Source of the DNA: an uncultured Prevotellaceae bacterium
Lineage (GTDB): Bacteria > Bacteroidota > Bacteroidia > Bacteroidales > Bacteroidaceae
DNA: 64,000 nucleotides
Direction: 5' to 3'
NCBI GenBank assembly: GCA_902795605.1
Contig: CADBLU010000109.1
Span: 1 to 64,000 of the forward strand
Program-made: the position numbers and the translations under genes
Notes under the pieces: generated by a model
Told to the model about the DNA's origin: nothing
What the model saw: only the letters and a program-made list of their open reading frames with translations
Databases searched by the model: none
Shown: positions 32,877-42,126 of the stretch, piece after piece
Position numbering within the stretch: position 1 is the stretch's first letter
Layout: every line of letters starts with the position of its first letter

Positions 32877-33949
32877 TAGTCATCGCCGACGACATCACCG
32901 GAGCCGCCGAGATGGCCGGTATCGCCCATACCTTCGGCTTGTCGACAGTCTTGACCACCGACGGACACCTCATAGGAGACCCGTCGGTGGCGGCAGATGT
33001 GCTTGTGGTGGCCACCGACACACGCTCCATGACAGCGGAAGAGGCGGCCTCGCAGTGCCGTGACCTCATCTCTCATGTGCCGCCGGGTGAGCGGGTGTTC
33101 AAGAAAGTGGACTCCGCCCTGCGGGGGCATGTGGTGGAGGAGTTGGCCGCCTTCCTCTCTGCCGGCCCTTTCGCAGACGCCGTCTATCTGCCTGCCAATC
33201 CGTCGGCACAGCGTGTCATCAGCGGTGGCATTTGTTATGTCGACGGACGGCCTATCCATGAGACCGCCTTTGCCCACGACCCGGATTTCCCCGCCATCTC
33301 TTCCTCCTTGTCGGAGCGCTTCCCTGCGGCCAAGCGTCTGCCCGTCGCCATGCCCGATGCCACCAGCATGGACGACGTGGCCGCCGTGGTGGCAAAAACC
33401 GATGCCGACACACTGCTTGCCGGAGCCGCCGACCTTTTCACGTCGTGGCTCTTGTGGTTGGGTTACAGCCCGCACCACCTTCGCCCCTTCAAGGGCCTCC
33501 CGACAGACGATGCGCTCATCGTGTGCGGCAGTACGCAGAGCAAGGCCTTGTCTCTCGGCGTCCGTGTGGCCGAGATGCCTCTGGCTGTGTATGAGGACCG
33601 GCAGACCGCCGATACCTGGCTTGCGCCGCTCCAGGACTGTTTCGCACGCGAGCACTCGCTTGTGCTCACCATTCCCTATCGTCATCTCACGGGAAAGGCG
33701 GTGGCGGCTCACCTGCGAAAGACGATGGCCATGGTGTGCCAGTCCCTCTTGGCGGTGCACCGTCCGGCGGAATGGGTCATTGAAGGCGGCGCCACTGCCT
33801 ACGCCTGTCTGCATGCCGCCGGCGTCGACCGCTTCAGTGTGACCGATGTCGTGGCCCCCGGCGTCATCCGGCTGTCGACGTGCCAGGGTATGTCTGTCAC
33901 GCTCAAACCAGGCAGTTATCCCTGGGGCGGACTCTTCGCAGAGGCATGA
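32873..33949 (+). CDS. DUF1537 four-carbon acid sugar kinase
   Basis: A 358-residue kinase of the DUF1537 family, which phosphorylates four-carbon acid sugars such as D-threonate or D-erythronate. Signatures are IADDITGAAEMAG at the N-terminus, KKVDSALRGH near residue 78, the GSTQSK stretch near residue 220 and KPGSYPWGG near the end. The ATG at 32873 overlaps the pdxA2 stop (ATGA); a GTG at 32867 is also in frame. At 358 residues it is somewhat short for the family (typically about 400-430). It is the last gene of the module: transporter, kinase and dehydrogenase would turn an acid sugar into dihydroxyacetone phosphate. Confidence 0.88.
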   Translation: MIVIADDITGAAEMAGIAHTFGLSTVLTTDGHLIGDPSVAADVLVVATDTRSMTAEEAASQCRDLISHVPPGERVFKKVDSALRGHVVEELAAFLSAGPFADAVYLPANPSAQRVISGGICYVDGRPIHETAFAHDPDFPAISSSLSERFPAAKRLPVAMPDATSMDDVAAVVAKTDADTLLAGAADLFTSWLLWLGYSPHHLRPFKGLPTDDALIVCGSTQSKALSLGVRVAEMPLAVYEDRQTADTWLAPLQDCFAREHSLVLTIPYRHLTGKAVAAHLRKTMAMVCQSLLAVHRPAEWVIEGGATAYACLHAAGVDRFSVTDVVAPGVIRLSTCQGMSVTLKPGSYPWGGLFAEA

Positions 33950-34021
33950 GTTCACAGTCGTGACATGTGTATTCGTCTTGAAAATAGTTAGAGATATTGA
34001 GAATGTAAATAAATTAATGCG

Positions 34022-34030
34022 TATCTTTGC
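34022..34030 (+). promoter_or_regulatory. Bacteroidetes -7 box for the lone acyltransferase
   Basis: TATCTTTGC, a full TAnnTTTGC match, with TTG at about 33997 as a -33 candidate. The start codon is only about 22 bases downstream, so the leader is very short. Confidence 0.65.
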
Positions 34031-34051
34031 ACTCGTTAATTATACGTTGTA

Positions 34052-35044
34052 ATGATGATGCCAAATACTCAGTATGCTAAAGATACGAGAAACAATATGG
34101 TGCAAATCTTTAGAGCATTTGCAATCATTGCCGTTGTCTTGATTCACACTACGCCCGGTGCTTATTGGCAGGTTTTTTTTCGTCCGTTTATCAATTTTGC
34201 TGTTGCTACTTTCCTCTTTCTGTCTGGATATCTCACGAAAATAGATAATGATAATTGGGGCGCTTTTTATAAAAAACGAATCATAAGGATTCTCATACCT
34301 TATGTTATTTGGACTGTTGTTTACACTATTATATTCTTGGACTTAAGCCATTTACATAAAAAGCTACTGACAGCTAATGCTTCTTTTCATATGTACTATT
34401 TAGCGGTATATATTCAGTTTGTCTTGTTAACACCGATTATAGGCAAACTTGCAAAATCAAAGTATATGCATCTTGGATGGCTGGTCGCTCCAATTTCTAT
34501 AATAGTATTCAATTATTACAGGTTATTGTCAGGTCAAGAACTGAATCCTACTGTTTCCCTGATATGGTCAGATGCTTTTTTAGGATGGTTCACGTTCTAC
34601 TATTTAGGATTGATATTAGGAAACCGAATGATAGAGAAGAACTATTCATTGAAAATGCTTACAATATTGTATTTGACATCCATTGTTTTGCAAATGGGTG
34701 AAGGATATGGATGGCTGATGCTCGGTGGGTCGGACTGTGGATCACAATTAAAACTGTCGACTTTGTTGACAAGTTCTTTGTTCTTGCTAATTATTTATAC
34801 GATTCTGCGAAAGGGTAATATAGACATTCAAAACAAATATCTCCGAATGATAGGTGATTATTCATTTGGCATCTATTTATGCCATGTTATGGTATTGTTT
34901 GTTATAATGCCTTTGTTTCCTTTCTCTCGTTCCTTCCCATTCCTTATAACTGCGGTTGTAGTCTTGCTGTTGAGTCTATGCCTTTGTTATTTAGGTCATA
35001 GAGTATTGGGTGAGAAAGTTAGCAGATGGCTTGGATTGATATGA
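34052..35044 (+). CDS. Membrane acyltransferase, acyltransferase 3 family
   Basis: A 330-residue integral membrane protein with about ten hydrophobic helices. The N-terminus VQIFRAFAIIAVVLIHTTPG carries the FRA...H pattern of acyltransferase 3 proteins, which O-acetylate surface sugars. Three consecutive ATG codons (34052, 34055, 34058) are possible starts. The gene is much richer in A and T than the acid-sugar genes before it and the glycosidases after it, and it has its own promoter, so it looks like a separately acquired cassette. It may modify the surface polysaccharide made by the locus to the right, but no linkage is proven. Confidence 0.85.
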   Translation: MMMPNTQYAKDTRNNMVQIFRAFAIIAVVLIHTTPGAYWQVFFRPFINFAVATFLFLSGYLTKIDNDNWGAFYKKRIIRILIPYVIWTVVYTIIFLDLSHLHKKLLTANASFHMYYLAVYIQFVLLTPIIGKLAKSKYMHLGWLVAPISIIVFNYYRLLSGQELNPTVSLIWSDAFLGWFTFYYLGLILGNRMIEKNYSLKMLTILYLTSIVLQMGEGYGWLMLGGSDCGSQLKLSTLLTSSLFLLIIYTILRKGNIDIQNKYLRMIGDYSFGIYLCHVMVLFVIMPLFPFSRSFPFLITAVVVLLLSLCLCYLGHRVLGEKVSRWLGLI

Positions 35045-35090
35045 TCATAGGAAGACTTGTGATAAGAAGAATGGTATAGTTTGACCTGTT

Positions 35091-36614
35091 TCACTTTGTG
35101 ATATTGTAGTGGAAGAAGTCGAAGCAGGCTTTGCCCTTGTCTCCATAGCAATAGAGGCCTGTCCTTACCCCTTTCCAGAACCCCTGCCGCATTTCGAACG
35201 GCTCGCCCGCCTGATGGAAGGTGCGCCCGTCGAGACTGTAGCTGAAGCTATGGCTGTTGGCCCTTGCGTCGAAAGAGAGACGCAGGAACATCCGTCCCGG
35301 TTTGCGTCGTAGCACCAGTTGGCGCTGCCCGTCGTTTTCCACATAGACACCGTCGCCGCAGAGACCGATGGCCCTGAATGAGCGTCCGATGCAGAGCAGT
35401 CCTGCGGCAGTGTCCTTGCCGAGGTCTTTGCCGTCGACCGCCACGGTGACCGTCGCCTCATATCCCATGGTCTTTTGTGTGAGCATATTGCGGCAGTGGC
35501 GCAGGTCGGCCGCCGGCAAGGCATGCAGCGTGAGCCATCCCGGCCGTTCCGTCAGGCTCCAGTGGTCGTCTACCGGATTGTGGCACCATTGCCATTGCAG
35601 GTTAAGCTTGTCGCCGGAGAATTCGTCGCTGGTGAGAGGCAGCGAGGGATCGCCCTCTTTGCCTGTCGCCGGTTTTGTCCACACCTTCACAGGTTCCCCG
35701 ATGCCGTTGCCGTCGATGTCTGCCCCTATCAGCGGCCATCCGTCGCGCCACCGTGCGGGTTGCAGGTGGACCACCCTGCCTAAAACCGGTGTAGACTGGA
35801 AATGGTAGAACCACCATTCGCCTTCAGGCGTGTCGACGAGTGCGCCCTGATGCGGTCCGTTCACATCGGTGGAGCCCTGTTCGAGCACCACCCGTTTCTC
35901 ATAAGGCCCATAGACAGAGCGTGAGCGCAGCACCGTCTGCCATCCCGTCTCCACGCCACCTTCGGGAATGATGAGATAGTACCATCCGTCGCGTTTGAGC
36001 CATTTGGTGCCCTCCGCCACCGGACCCGTATACACCGTCACGCCCTCGTCGAGCAACTGCGTGCCGTCGGCGCTCATCTTGTGTACGATGATGGGGCCTG
36101 CGCCATGTCGGCTCCTGCCCAGGTATGCCTGTCCGTCGTCATCCCACAGCGGGCACGGGTCTTCCCATTTCTCCACCTGCCGCACGCAGTGGAGCGGTGT
36201 CCATGGCCCGTGTGCGTCGTCGGCGCTGCTCATGAAGAGTCCCTCGTGAGGGGTGCAGAAAAAGACGTAGAACCGTCCGTCGTGCCATCTTATGCTCGGC
36301 GCCCAGGAGCCTCCCGCATAGCGTGTCATGTCGTCCCATCCCGGGTAGTCGAATCTCCGGAAAATCTGACTGGCCAGTCGCCAGTTGACCATGTCGTCCG
36401 ACTCCAGCACTTGCATGCCGAGGAAATGGAAGTCGCTTGCCACCATGTAGTATCTGTCGTCTACACGGATGACGTCGGGGTCAGAATAGTCGGCGCAGAG
36501 CACAGGGTTGATGTAAGTGACGTTGCCCTGGTCGCCCCAATCCAGTGTCTGGGCATGAGCCGGAAAAGCTCCTGTCAGGAGCGTCAGCAGAAAAGCGTAG
36601 GATATGTTTCTCAT
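35091..36614 (-). CDS. Secreted glycoside hydrolase family 43 protein
   Basis: A 507-residue exported enzyme with a signal peptide (about residues 1-21, ending AHAQ). The five-blade propeller starts with NPVLCADYSDPDVIR, whose aspartate is the catalytic base. WEDPCPLWDDDG near residue 150 carries the pKa-modulating aspartate, and the glutamate in VAEGTKW near residue 200 is the probable acid. Residues from about 330 form a C-terminal beta-sandwich, as in GH43 beta-xylosidase/arabinofuranosidase types. The gene is divergent from a GH28 gene. Together they suggest breakdown of arabinan- or xylan-decorated pectin. Exact substrate is not deducible. Confidence 0.9.
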   Translation of the reverse strand: MRNISYAFLLTLLTGAFPAHAQTLDWGDQGNVTYINPVLCADYSDPDVIRVDDRYYMVASDFHFLGMQVLESDDMVNWRLASQIFRRFDYPGWDDMTRYAGGSWAPSIRWHDGRFYVFFCTPHEGLFMSSADDAHGPWTPLHCVRQVEKWEDPCPLWDDDGQAYLGRSRHGAGPIIVHKMSADGTQLLDEGVTVYTGPVAEGTKWLKRDGWYYLIIPEGGVETGWQTVLRSRSVYGPYEKRVVLEQGSTDVNGPHQGALVDTPEGEWWFYHFQSTPVLGRVVHLQPARWRDGWPLIGADIDGNGIGEPVKVWTKPATGKEGDPSLPLTSDEFSGDKLNLQWQWCHNPVDDHWSLTERPGWLTLHALPAADLRHCRNMLTQKTMGYEATVTVAVDGKDLGKDTAAGLLCIGRSFRAIGLCGDGVYVENDGQRQLVLRRKPGRMFLRLSFDARANSHSFSYSLDGRTFHQAGEPFEMRQGFWKGVRTGLYCYGDKGKACFDFFHYNITK

Positions 36615-36652
36615 ATCGTGTCAGTGGATTTGCGTGTTTCAAATAAAATGTC

Positions 36653-36661
36653 TACTTTTGC
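36653..36661 (+). promoter_or_regulatory. Bacteroidetes promoter for the GH28 gene
   Basis: TACTTTTGC matches TAnnTTTGC and TTTG at 36629-36632 is 20 bases upstream, a good -33/-7 pair. The start codon is at 36688. Confidence 0.7.
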
Positions 36662-36687
36662 AAGAAACAAACAGAGAGGCCATACCT

Positions 36688-38034
36688 ATGAAAAGACTAC
36701 AGACCATCCCTTTCGTCATTCTTGCCAGTTTTCTGATGTCGCCCGCCGCGGCAGCCGACTATCTCATCACCGACTTTGGCGCGGTGGCCGATACCACCGT
36801 GCTCAGCACCGAGGCCGTGCAGCGTGCCATCGACGTGTGCAGCGCCGCCGGTGGCGGTAGGGTGGTGGTGCCTACGGGCGGCTACAAAATCGGCTCTATC
36901 CAGTTGCGCTCCCATGTGCATCTGCATTTGAGCCATGGCGCCACGCTCTATGGCAGTACCGACTTGGCCGATTACCGTGAGATGAAGTCCGACTATGTGT
37001 CGCTCCGCACCCAGACAACGACCATTCAACTGATCTACGCTGACGGTGTGAGTGATGTGGTCATCGACGGCTATGGCGAAATCGACGGTCGCGGACGCGC
37101 CTTTAAGAAACTGTCGTGGAACGACGAGGGCATCACCCGTCCGCATCTGCTTCGCTTCATCCAGAGCAGCGACATCGTGGTTCGCGATGTGACGCTGCGC
37201 AACTCAGGCTGTTGGATGCAGCACTACCTGGCTTGCGACCGTCTGCAGATAGAGGGCATCAAGGTGTTCAACCGCAACAACTACAACAACGACGCACTCG
37301 ACCTGGATGGCTGTCACGACGTGGTGGTGCGCGGCATGATCAGCGACAGCGACGACGACGGCATCACGCTGAAAAGCACCTCTCCCCGTCTTTGTGAGAA
37401 CATCCGTATCTGCGACTGTGTGGTGAGCAGCCACTGCAATGCCATCAAGTTGGGGACGGAGACCAACGGCGGATTCCGCAACATCTCTATCAGCGGCATC
37501 GTGGTGAAGCCCAGTGCCGACCAACAGGAGAAATTCTTCGGGCAGTGGCGTGGCACCTCGGTCATCTCCCTTGAAATCACCGACGGCGGTGTGATGGAGA
37601 ATGTGCGGGTGAGTGATATCGTGGCCGAGGGCACTGAGTCGCCCATTTTCGTGTGGTTGGGCAACCGTGCCCGTCCTTACCAGGCAGGCACTACCATCGA
37701 CCATATCGGTTCGATAGACGGTGTCACCATCAGTCATGTGATGGTGCGCAATGCCGGTCCCACGGGTTGTTCGGTCATCGGCATGCCTGGCCATCCCATC
37801 AGCCACTTGACGCTGAGCAACATCTCCATCCATCATGCCGGCGGCATCCAGGGTGAGGTGCCTGTGCCCGGTGAAGACAAGTCGGCGGAATATCCCGAAG
37901 CCACCATGTTCGGCACCTTCCCCGCCAAGGGCTTCTTTGTGCGCCATGCCCGCAATGTGGAAATGCGCGACATCCGCATCACGACGACTTCGGACGATGT
38001 GCGTCCCGACGTGGTGAAAGTGGATGTGGAGTGA
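36688..38034 (+). CDS. Secreted glycoside hydrolase family 28 (polygalacturonase-like)
   Basis: A 448-residue exported beta-helix enzyme. The start at 36688 yields a signal peptide ending AAAADY; the longer frame from 36604 passes through the promoter. GH28 features are NNDALDLDG near residue 197, the DSDDDG pair near residue 220 and SSHCNAIKLGTE near 248, corresponding to the NTD, DD and HG/RIK regions. The second module position shows HCN rather than HG, as in several Bacteroidetes members. It likely cleaves galacturonan or a rhamnogalacturonan side chain in the periplasm. It is divergent from GH43 with 73 bases between starts. Confidence 0.9.
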   Translation: MKRLQTIPFVILASFLMSPAAAADYLITDFGAVADTTVLSTEAVQRAIDVCSAAGGGRVVVPTGGYKIGSIQLRSHVHLHLSHGATLYGSTDLADYREMKSDYVSLRTQTTTIQLIYADGVSDVVIDGYGEIDGRGRAFKKLSWNDEGITRPHLLRFIQSSDIVVRDVTLRNSGCWMQHYLACDRLQIEGIKVFNRNNYNNDALDLDGCHDVVVRGMISDSDDDGITLKSTSPRLCENIRICDCVVSSHCNAIKLGTETNGGFRNISISGIVVKPSADQQEKFFGQWRGTSVISLEITDGGVMENVRVSDIVAEGTESPIFVWLGNRARPYQAGTTIDHIGSIDGVTISHVMVRNAGPTGCSVIGMPGHPISHLTLSNISIHHAGGIQGEVPVPGEDKSAEYPEATMFGTFPAKGFFVRHARNVEMRDIRITTTSDDVRPDVVKVDVE

Positions 38035-38060
38035 GTGGCGTTGAGCCGCCGGCGTGTGTG

Positions 38061-38780
38061 TCAGAACGGTTTCTGGAGCATGATCTGCTGGAGCATGCCC
38101 TTGTGCTTCTTCTTGATTTTCCCGTTGAGGAAGAAGTCGACGAATCTCATGGAGTGGGTGTCGGTGCCGCAGAGGTCGTAGAAGCCCTTCTCGAGCAGCA
38201 TCTCCGCCTTTTTCATCACCTCTATGCCGTAGGCGCCCACGATGGAGGGGATGTTGATTTGCATCATCACGCCCTTCTGCTTCCATTTCCTGTAGTCGCC
38301 GATATCCATATACTGGTATCTCTCGGGATGTGCGAGCACGGGCACATATCCTTGGCTTTTCACCTTGTCGACGACCTTTTCCATGTCGATGGGCGGATTG
38401 AAGTAGGAGGTCTCCACCAGCAGGTGCATCTTCTTGTCGCCCATGGGCAGCATGTCGCCATCTTCGAGTCGCTGGTGGAGCAGGTTGTCCATCATGTTCT
38501 CGGCGGCGAGGTTCAGCCGGATGCCACCTTTGTATCTCTTGCAGAGCACGTCGAAATCAGCCTTCAGCTTCGCAGTGGTGTTGGGGATGTCCTCCATGAT
38601 GTGAGGCGTGAGCCACACCTCCGCCACACCAAGCGCCTCCCATCGCTCGAGTATCTGGATGGTCTCGTGCGTCTCGCTCACTCCGTCGTCCACTCCCGGC
38701 AGCAGATGGCAGTGGTAGTCGCAGAAACCTTCGAGCAGTCCGCTGTCGGAAATCTTATTTTTGTTGGATAGAAGCCACAT
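38061..38780 (-). CDS. PHP-type protein-tyrosine phosphatase (CpsB/YwqE-like)
   Basis: A 239-residue metal-dependent phosphatase of the PHP family. CpsB/YwqE proteins dephosphorylate the tyrosine kinase that controls capsule export and chain length. Metal motifs are DYHCHLLPGVDDG at residues 21-33, LTPHIMEDI, LAHPERYQY and GTDTHSM. The start at 38780 fits the family; the longer frame to 38939 lies over the neighbouring gene. It is the last gene of the polysaccharide locus (same strand), and fits a regulatory role there. The kinase partner is not in the window. Confidence 0.87.
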   Translation of the reverse strand: MWLLSNKNKISDSGLLEGFCDYHCHLLPGVDDGVSETHETIQILERWEALGVAEVWLTPHIMEDIPNTTAKLKADFDVLCKRYKGGIRLNLAAENMMDNLLHQRLEDGDMLPMGDKKMHLLVETSYFNPPIDMEKVVDKVKSQGYVPVLAHPERYQYMDIGDYRKWKQKGVMMQINIPSIVGAYGIEVMKKAEMLLEKGFYDLCGTDTHSMRFVDFFLNGKIKKKHKGMLQQIMLQKPF

Positions 38781-38821
38781 GGTTTTATGTTGGTTGTGGG
38801 AACGAAAGCGTGTCAAGCCTA

Positions 38822-39919
38822 TCATCTGCTGTCGCGGTCCTTCTCTTGCGCGGTGTAGAGTCTCTCGTAGGCTTTGGCTATCGTTGCCCAGGTATAGCAT
38901 CTCCGGGCGATTTCCCGCATTTGCGAATAATCGCCCCATTCGGTGTCGAGCAATTCAGTCAGGCTCTCCACGTCACTGAAGTAGAGCGCCTTCCCGTGAG
39001 TGGTCTCCCTGTTGTAGACCACGTCGAAGCACAGTATGCGGCATCCTATCGACATAGCCTCCACGAGCGACGGGTTGGTGCCGCCGGCGCTGTGTCCATG
39101 CACATAGCAGTGAGAGTGCTTCCTGAGGGCATAGAGCGTGTCGAGGTCGTAGATAGAGTCGAGCATACGGATGTTGGTTGCCTCGGCATACTGCTTTTTG
39201 AGATAGCGCGCGTAGTTGCTGTGCTCCCAGTTGCCGATATACACGAGTGGCCTTCCGTTGCGCTTGAAAGCCTCCAGCACGATGTGGGTGTTGTTCTCCG
39301 GTTCGATGCGGCATACGGTGATGGCGTAGCTGTCCGACTCCAAACCATACTGTCTGAGTATTTCCATCTGCTGTTGCTCGCTCACGTCCCTGACGGCATT
39401 GTCGCCTCCGTAGGCGATGATTTCGGCGTCTCTCCCATAGGTGTCCTTCACATACTGGCTGATGCCTTTGTTGTCGGCGATGATGACGTCTGAGTATCTG
39501 ACGGCGGCTTTTTCAGAGTGTCTGAGCATCCATTTAGCCACTTTCCCCCATTTCTCTCTCTTGTGCTCTATTCCGTCGATATTGACGATGATTCTCGCGT
39601 GGCAGAGTCTTTTCAGGATAGGCAGGAAGCAGCATCCCGATGTGCCGAGGATGAGGATGGTGTCGTAGCCGCGGATGGTGCGCATCATCGACAGGATGTC
39701 GTAGGGTACGCTCTGCATGCCGTTGGCGTGCAGGGGAACATATTTCAACCGGCATCCCTTGTAGGATTTCAACTTGGAGTCCATGTCGATACCGCTGCAG
39801 AAGACGGTATATTGGATACCGTCGGAGCAGTTGTCGCCGATGATATTCTCGACGAGCGACTCAAATCCGCCATACTTTGCGGGCACCCCTTGTGTGCCAA
39901 TGATTGCTACTTTGACCAT
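38822..39919 (-). CDS. Glycosyltransferase, DUF1972 plus GT4
   Basis: A 365-residue cytoplasmic glycosyltransferase. The N-terminal GTQGVPAKYGGFESLVENI is the DUF1972 signature, found in rhamnosyl- and related transferases. The C-terminal GT4 half carries the sugar-nucleotide-binding HSAGGTNPSLVEAMSIG motif near residue 285, with the second glutamate of the EX7E pattern replaced by context here. It lies in the minus-strand polysaccharide locus, 3 bases after the preceding gene. Donor and acceptor are unknown. Confidence 0.88.
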   Translation of the reverse strand: MVKVAIIGTQGVPAKYGGFESLVENIIGDNCSDGIQYTVFCSGIDMDSKLKSYKGCRLKYVPLHANGMQSVPYDILSMMRTIRGYDTILILGTSGCCFLPILKRLCHARIIVNIDGIEHKREKWGKVAKWMLRHSEKAAVRYSDVIIADNKGISQYVKDTYGRDAEIIAYGGDNAVRDVSEQQQMEILRQYGLESDSYAITVCRIEPENNTHIVLEAFKRNGRPLVYIGNWEHSNYARYLKKQYAEATNIRMLDSIYDLDTLYALRKHSHCYVHGHSAGGTNPSLVEAMSIGCRILCFDVVYNRETTHGKALYFSDVESLTELLDTEWGDYSQMREIARRCYTWATIAKAYERLYTAQEKDRDSR

Positions 39920-39922
39920 GTC

Positions 39923-41008
39923 TCAGACATCAATGATTTCCGCTATTTTCTGATTCATAAACACCTCTCCGTATTTTTGGGATGAGGCTTTGGCTTTACG
40001 TGCCATAGTCGCATAGAGTGTCTTGTCCGACAATAGTAATTCTATTTTCTTTTGGATCAGGTCGAGGTTCTCGACATCTATCTTGTATCCGTTTTCTCCG
40101 TCTTCCACCATCTCTGCGATGCCGCCCACCGTGGGCACGATGACGGGCAGTGATGCCGTCATGGCCTCGAGAGCCGTGAGTCCGAATGTCTCGACAAACA
40201 GGTTTTTATTCGACAGGTTGAGCACGATGGAAGCCTTGTCGTAGAATGGTGTCACGTCCGCCTGCCTCGGGTAGACGGTGAGGTTGCCGGTGGGGTGCAG
40301 TCGGTGCTTGTTGAGATATCCGTCAATCCGCTGCTGCGTGTCGTTGACCACCAGCGTGAATTGATACTGCGGCATGTCTTTTGCCAATTGTATAAACTCG
40401 ATAGTGCCTTTATACGGTTTGAGCGACGAGAGCATCAGCACGTTCTTCCGCGCGAAGGCACTGTCGATGTCTTGGCGCATCTTTGCCGCGAAGTCATCGG
40501 GCAGCGCGTTGGGCACTACCGTCACCTTGTCCTTCCGTTTGAGAAACGACGCCTGGTATTCCGACACGCAGATAATCTTGTGCGCCAGATGCTGCATGAT
40601 GTTGCACAGCGTCTGATACATCCGTCCTTTGGCGTCGGCATTCTCGTGGTAGTGATAGACCACCTTTTTGCCCATGAGGCGTGCCGCCAGGGCAGGTCCG
40701 AAGGGCAGGAGCGTGTTGATGAAAAACACGCAGTCCTTGGTGGTGAGGAATCTGAATGAGAGCAGGAAGGTGTAGGCCTGTACGGCGGCATACCTGAGTG
40801 CCGTCAGCGCTGGGTTTGGGGAGAACCGGTAGGGATAGGAGTGACTTCTCAGCAGTGCCGGATTGTCAAGTTCGTCAAGCACACCGCCTTTAGAGGTGAC
40901 CAGGTCGATATGGTACCCTCTTCTTAGCAGTCCTTCGAGCACCATTCTCAGCACTTTCGGGCTTCCGCTATAGTCGTTGAGCAAATGGAAACAGACGATT
41001 CTCTTCAT
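39923..41008 (-). CDS. Glycosyltransferase family 4
   Basis: A 361-residue GT4 enzyme. The N-terminal Rossmann half starts FHLLNDYSGSPKVLRM, where the acceptor-binding loop is expected. The C-terminal half has SSLKPYKGTIEFIQLAK and the EX7E-type ETFGLTALEAMTASLPVI near residue 280. Good quality coding throughout, with the GC-rich codon use of this part of the locus. It lies 2 bases downstream of the phosphotransferase-like gene, so probably in one transcript. Confidence 0.88.
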   Translation of the reverse strand: MKRIVCFHLLNDYSGSPKVLRMVLEGLLRRGYHIDLVTSKGGVLDELDNPALLRSHSYPYRFSPNPALTALRYAAVQAYTFLLSFRFLTTKDCVFFINTLLPFGPALAARLMGKKVVYHYHENADAKGRMYQTLCNIMQHLAHKIICVSEYQASFLKRKDKVTVVPNALPDDFAAKMRQDIDSAFARKNVLMLSSLKPYKGTIEFIQLAKDMPQYQFTLVVNDTQQRIDGYLNKHRLHPTGNLTVYPRQADVTPFYDKASIVLNLSNKNLFVETFGLTALEAMTASLPVIVPTVGGIAEMVEDGENGYKIDVENLDLIQKKIELLLSDKTLYATMARKAKASSQKYGEVFMNQKIAEIIDV

Positions 41009-41010
41009 TC

Positions 41011-42126
41011 CTATTCCTTTGTCTTTTCTGTCTCGCTTTTAGCTTTCTCTTCTTTTTCTTTCATCAGCAGTTCTGTGAGTCTGATCCATCTGTCGATACT
41101 CTTTTCGCTGGCCGCTGCTTCGGCATTGTCCTCCCTTTCCACATAGATGGCAATGGTAATAATGAGATAGCAAAGGTAGTCAAAAAAGTTGGAATTGTCG
41201 TCATTCCTGACAATTTCTTTTACGATGTCGCCTATCTTTTGATGTAGCTCGAAAAACCGTGTCTGTATGAGGAAGTGGCATCTGTCGAGCATGGGCGGGC
41301 AGAAGCGCAGCGCATATTCCCAGTCGAAGACGAAGAGCCGCCCTTGCTCCACCATCATGTTCCATGGGGTGAAGTCGGCGTGGTAGGCGCTCCATTCCCT
41401 GTCATCCTGCCCCAGCACCCGTTCCACGTTTCCGACGGCCTCTCCGATGATGCGCTGCTGTGCAGGAGTGAACCATCCCATTCTGCTCTTGAGCACCTGT
41501 ATCTTCTCATGATAGTCGGTGTCTTCGTAGGCCATCGTGGCGCGGGTCTTCTCATAGAGGTTCCTGATGAACCTTTCGTGCAGTTTTCCCCACTGGTGAG
41601 GGTAGGTGGAATGTCGCGTCTTCACGGTCGACTGTGCGAAATAGCAGAGCCCTTCGTCGGTCTGTCCGCAGCCGAGGGCGACGGGTGTCCCTTCCACGCC
41701 GCATTCCGCCAGTTGGGTGAGCAACTGCTGCTCGTGCTTGAAAAGACGGTACACCTCCTCCTTGTCCGTCAGTTTGCAATAGCCGAGGATTTTCTCGCCT
41801 TGAAACACCTGTATGGTGATCTTCTGGTGAGCGCAGGGGGTGCCGAAAAACACGGCGAACTCGATGTCCTTTGCACCGAAGACCTGACATAGAAGTTGGT
41901 GCAAAGACTTGCGTAGGCAGATATGCTGCCGACTGAAAAGTCGCGGTTCCAGCCCTTTGCACAAGGTGATCCAGGGCAGCAACCTTTTGAGCAACTTCCC
42001 TTTCCATCCGCTTGGCTGATAGAGCAGGAGGGCTGTCCGCATGTTTCTCTTGGGAATCAGCCATTCCTTTCCGTCGCTGTTTCTCAGGCGGAAAAACGTG
42101 TCTTTTCCTTGTTCAAAGATGTCCAT
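41011..42126 (-). CDS. Aminoglycoside/choline phosphotransferase-like kinase in polysaccharide locus
   Basis: A 371-residue protein with a protein-kinase-like phosphotransferase fold. The catalytic loop is YHADFTPWNMM (the HxDxxxxN pattern) near residue 260, followed by the metal-binding FDWEYA. The N-terminal ATP-binding part is diverged. Locus context suggests that it phosphorylates a sugar or lipid-linked intermediate, as other kinases of this fold do in LPS synthesis. An ATG at 42144 is possible but would overlap the upstream gene by 32 bases instead of 14. The acidic/lysine-rich tail is probably disordered. Confidence 0.7.
   Translation of the reverse strand: MDIFEQGKDTFFRLRNSDGKEWLIPKRNMRTALLLYQPSGWKGKLLKRLLPWITLCKGLEPRLFSRQHICLRKSLHQLLCQVFGAKDIEFAVFFGTPCAHQKITIQVFQGEKILGYCKLTDKEEVYRLFKHEQQLLTQLAECGVEGTPVALGCGQTDEGLCYFAQSTVKTRHSTYPHQWGKLHERFIRNLYEKTRATMAYEDTDYHEKIQVLKSRMGWFTPAQQRIIGEAVGNVERVLGQDDREWSAYHADFTPWNMMVEQGRLFVFDWEYALRFCPPMLDRCHFLIQTRFFELHQKIGDIVKEIVRNDDNSNFFDYLCYLIITIAIYVEREDNAEAAASEKSIDRWIRLTELLMKEKEEKAKSETEKTKE

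Noticed and set aside
32594..33842. Long alternate-frame ORFs over the PdxA2 and DUF1537 genes
   Set aside because: They are shadows of GC-rich genes; only the chosen frames carry the family motifs.
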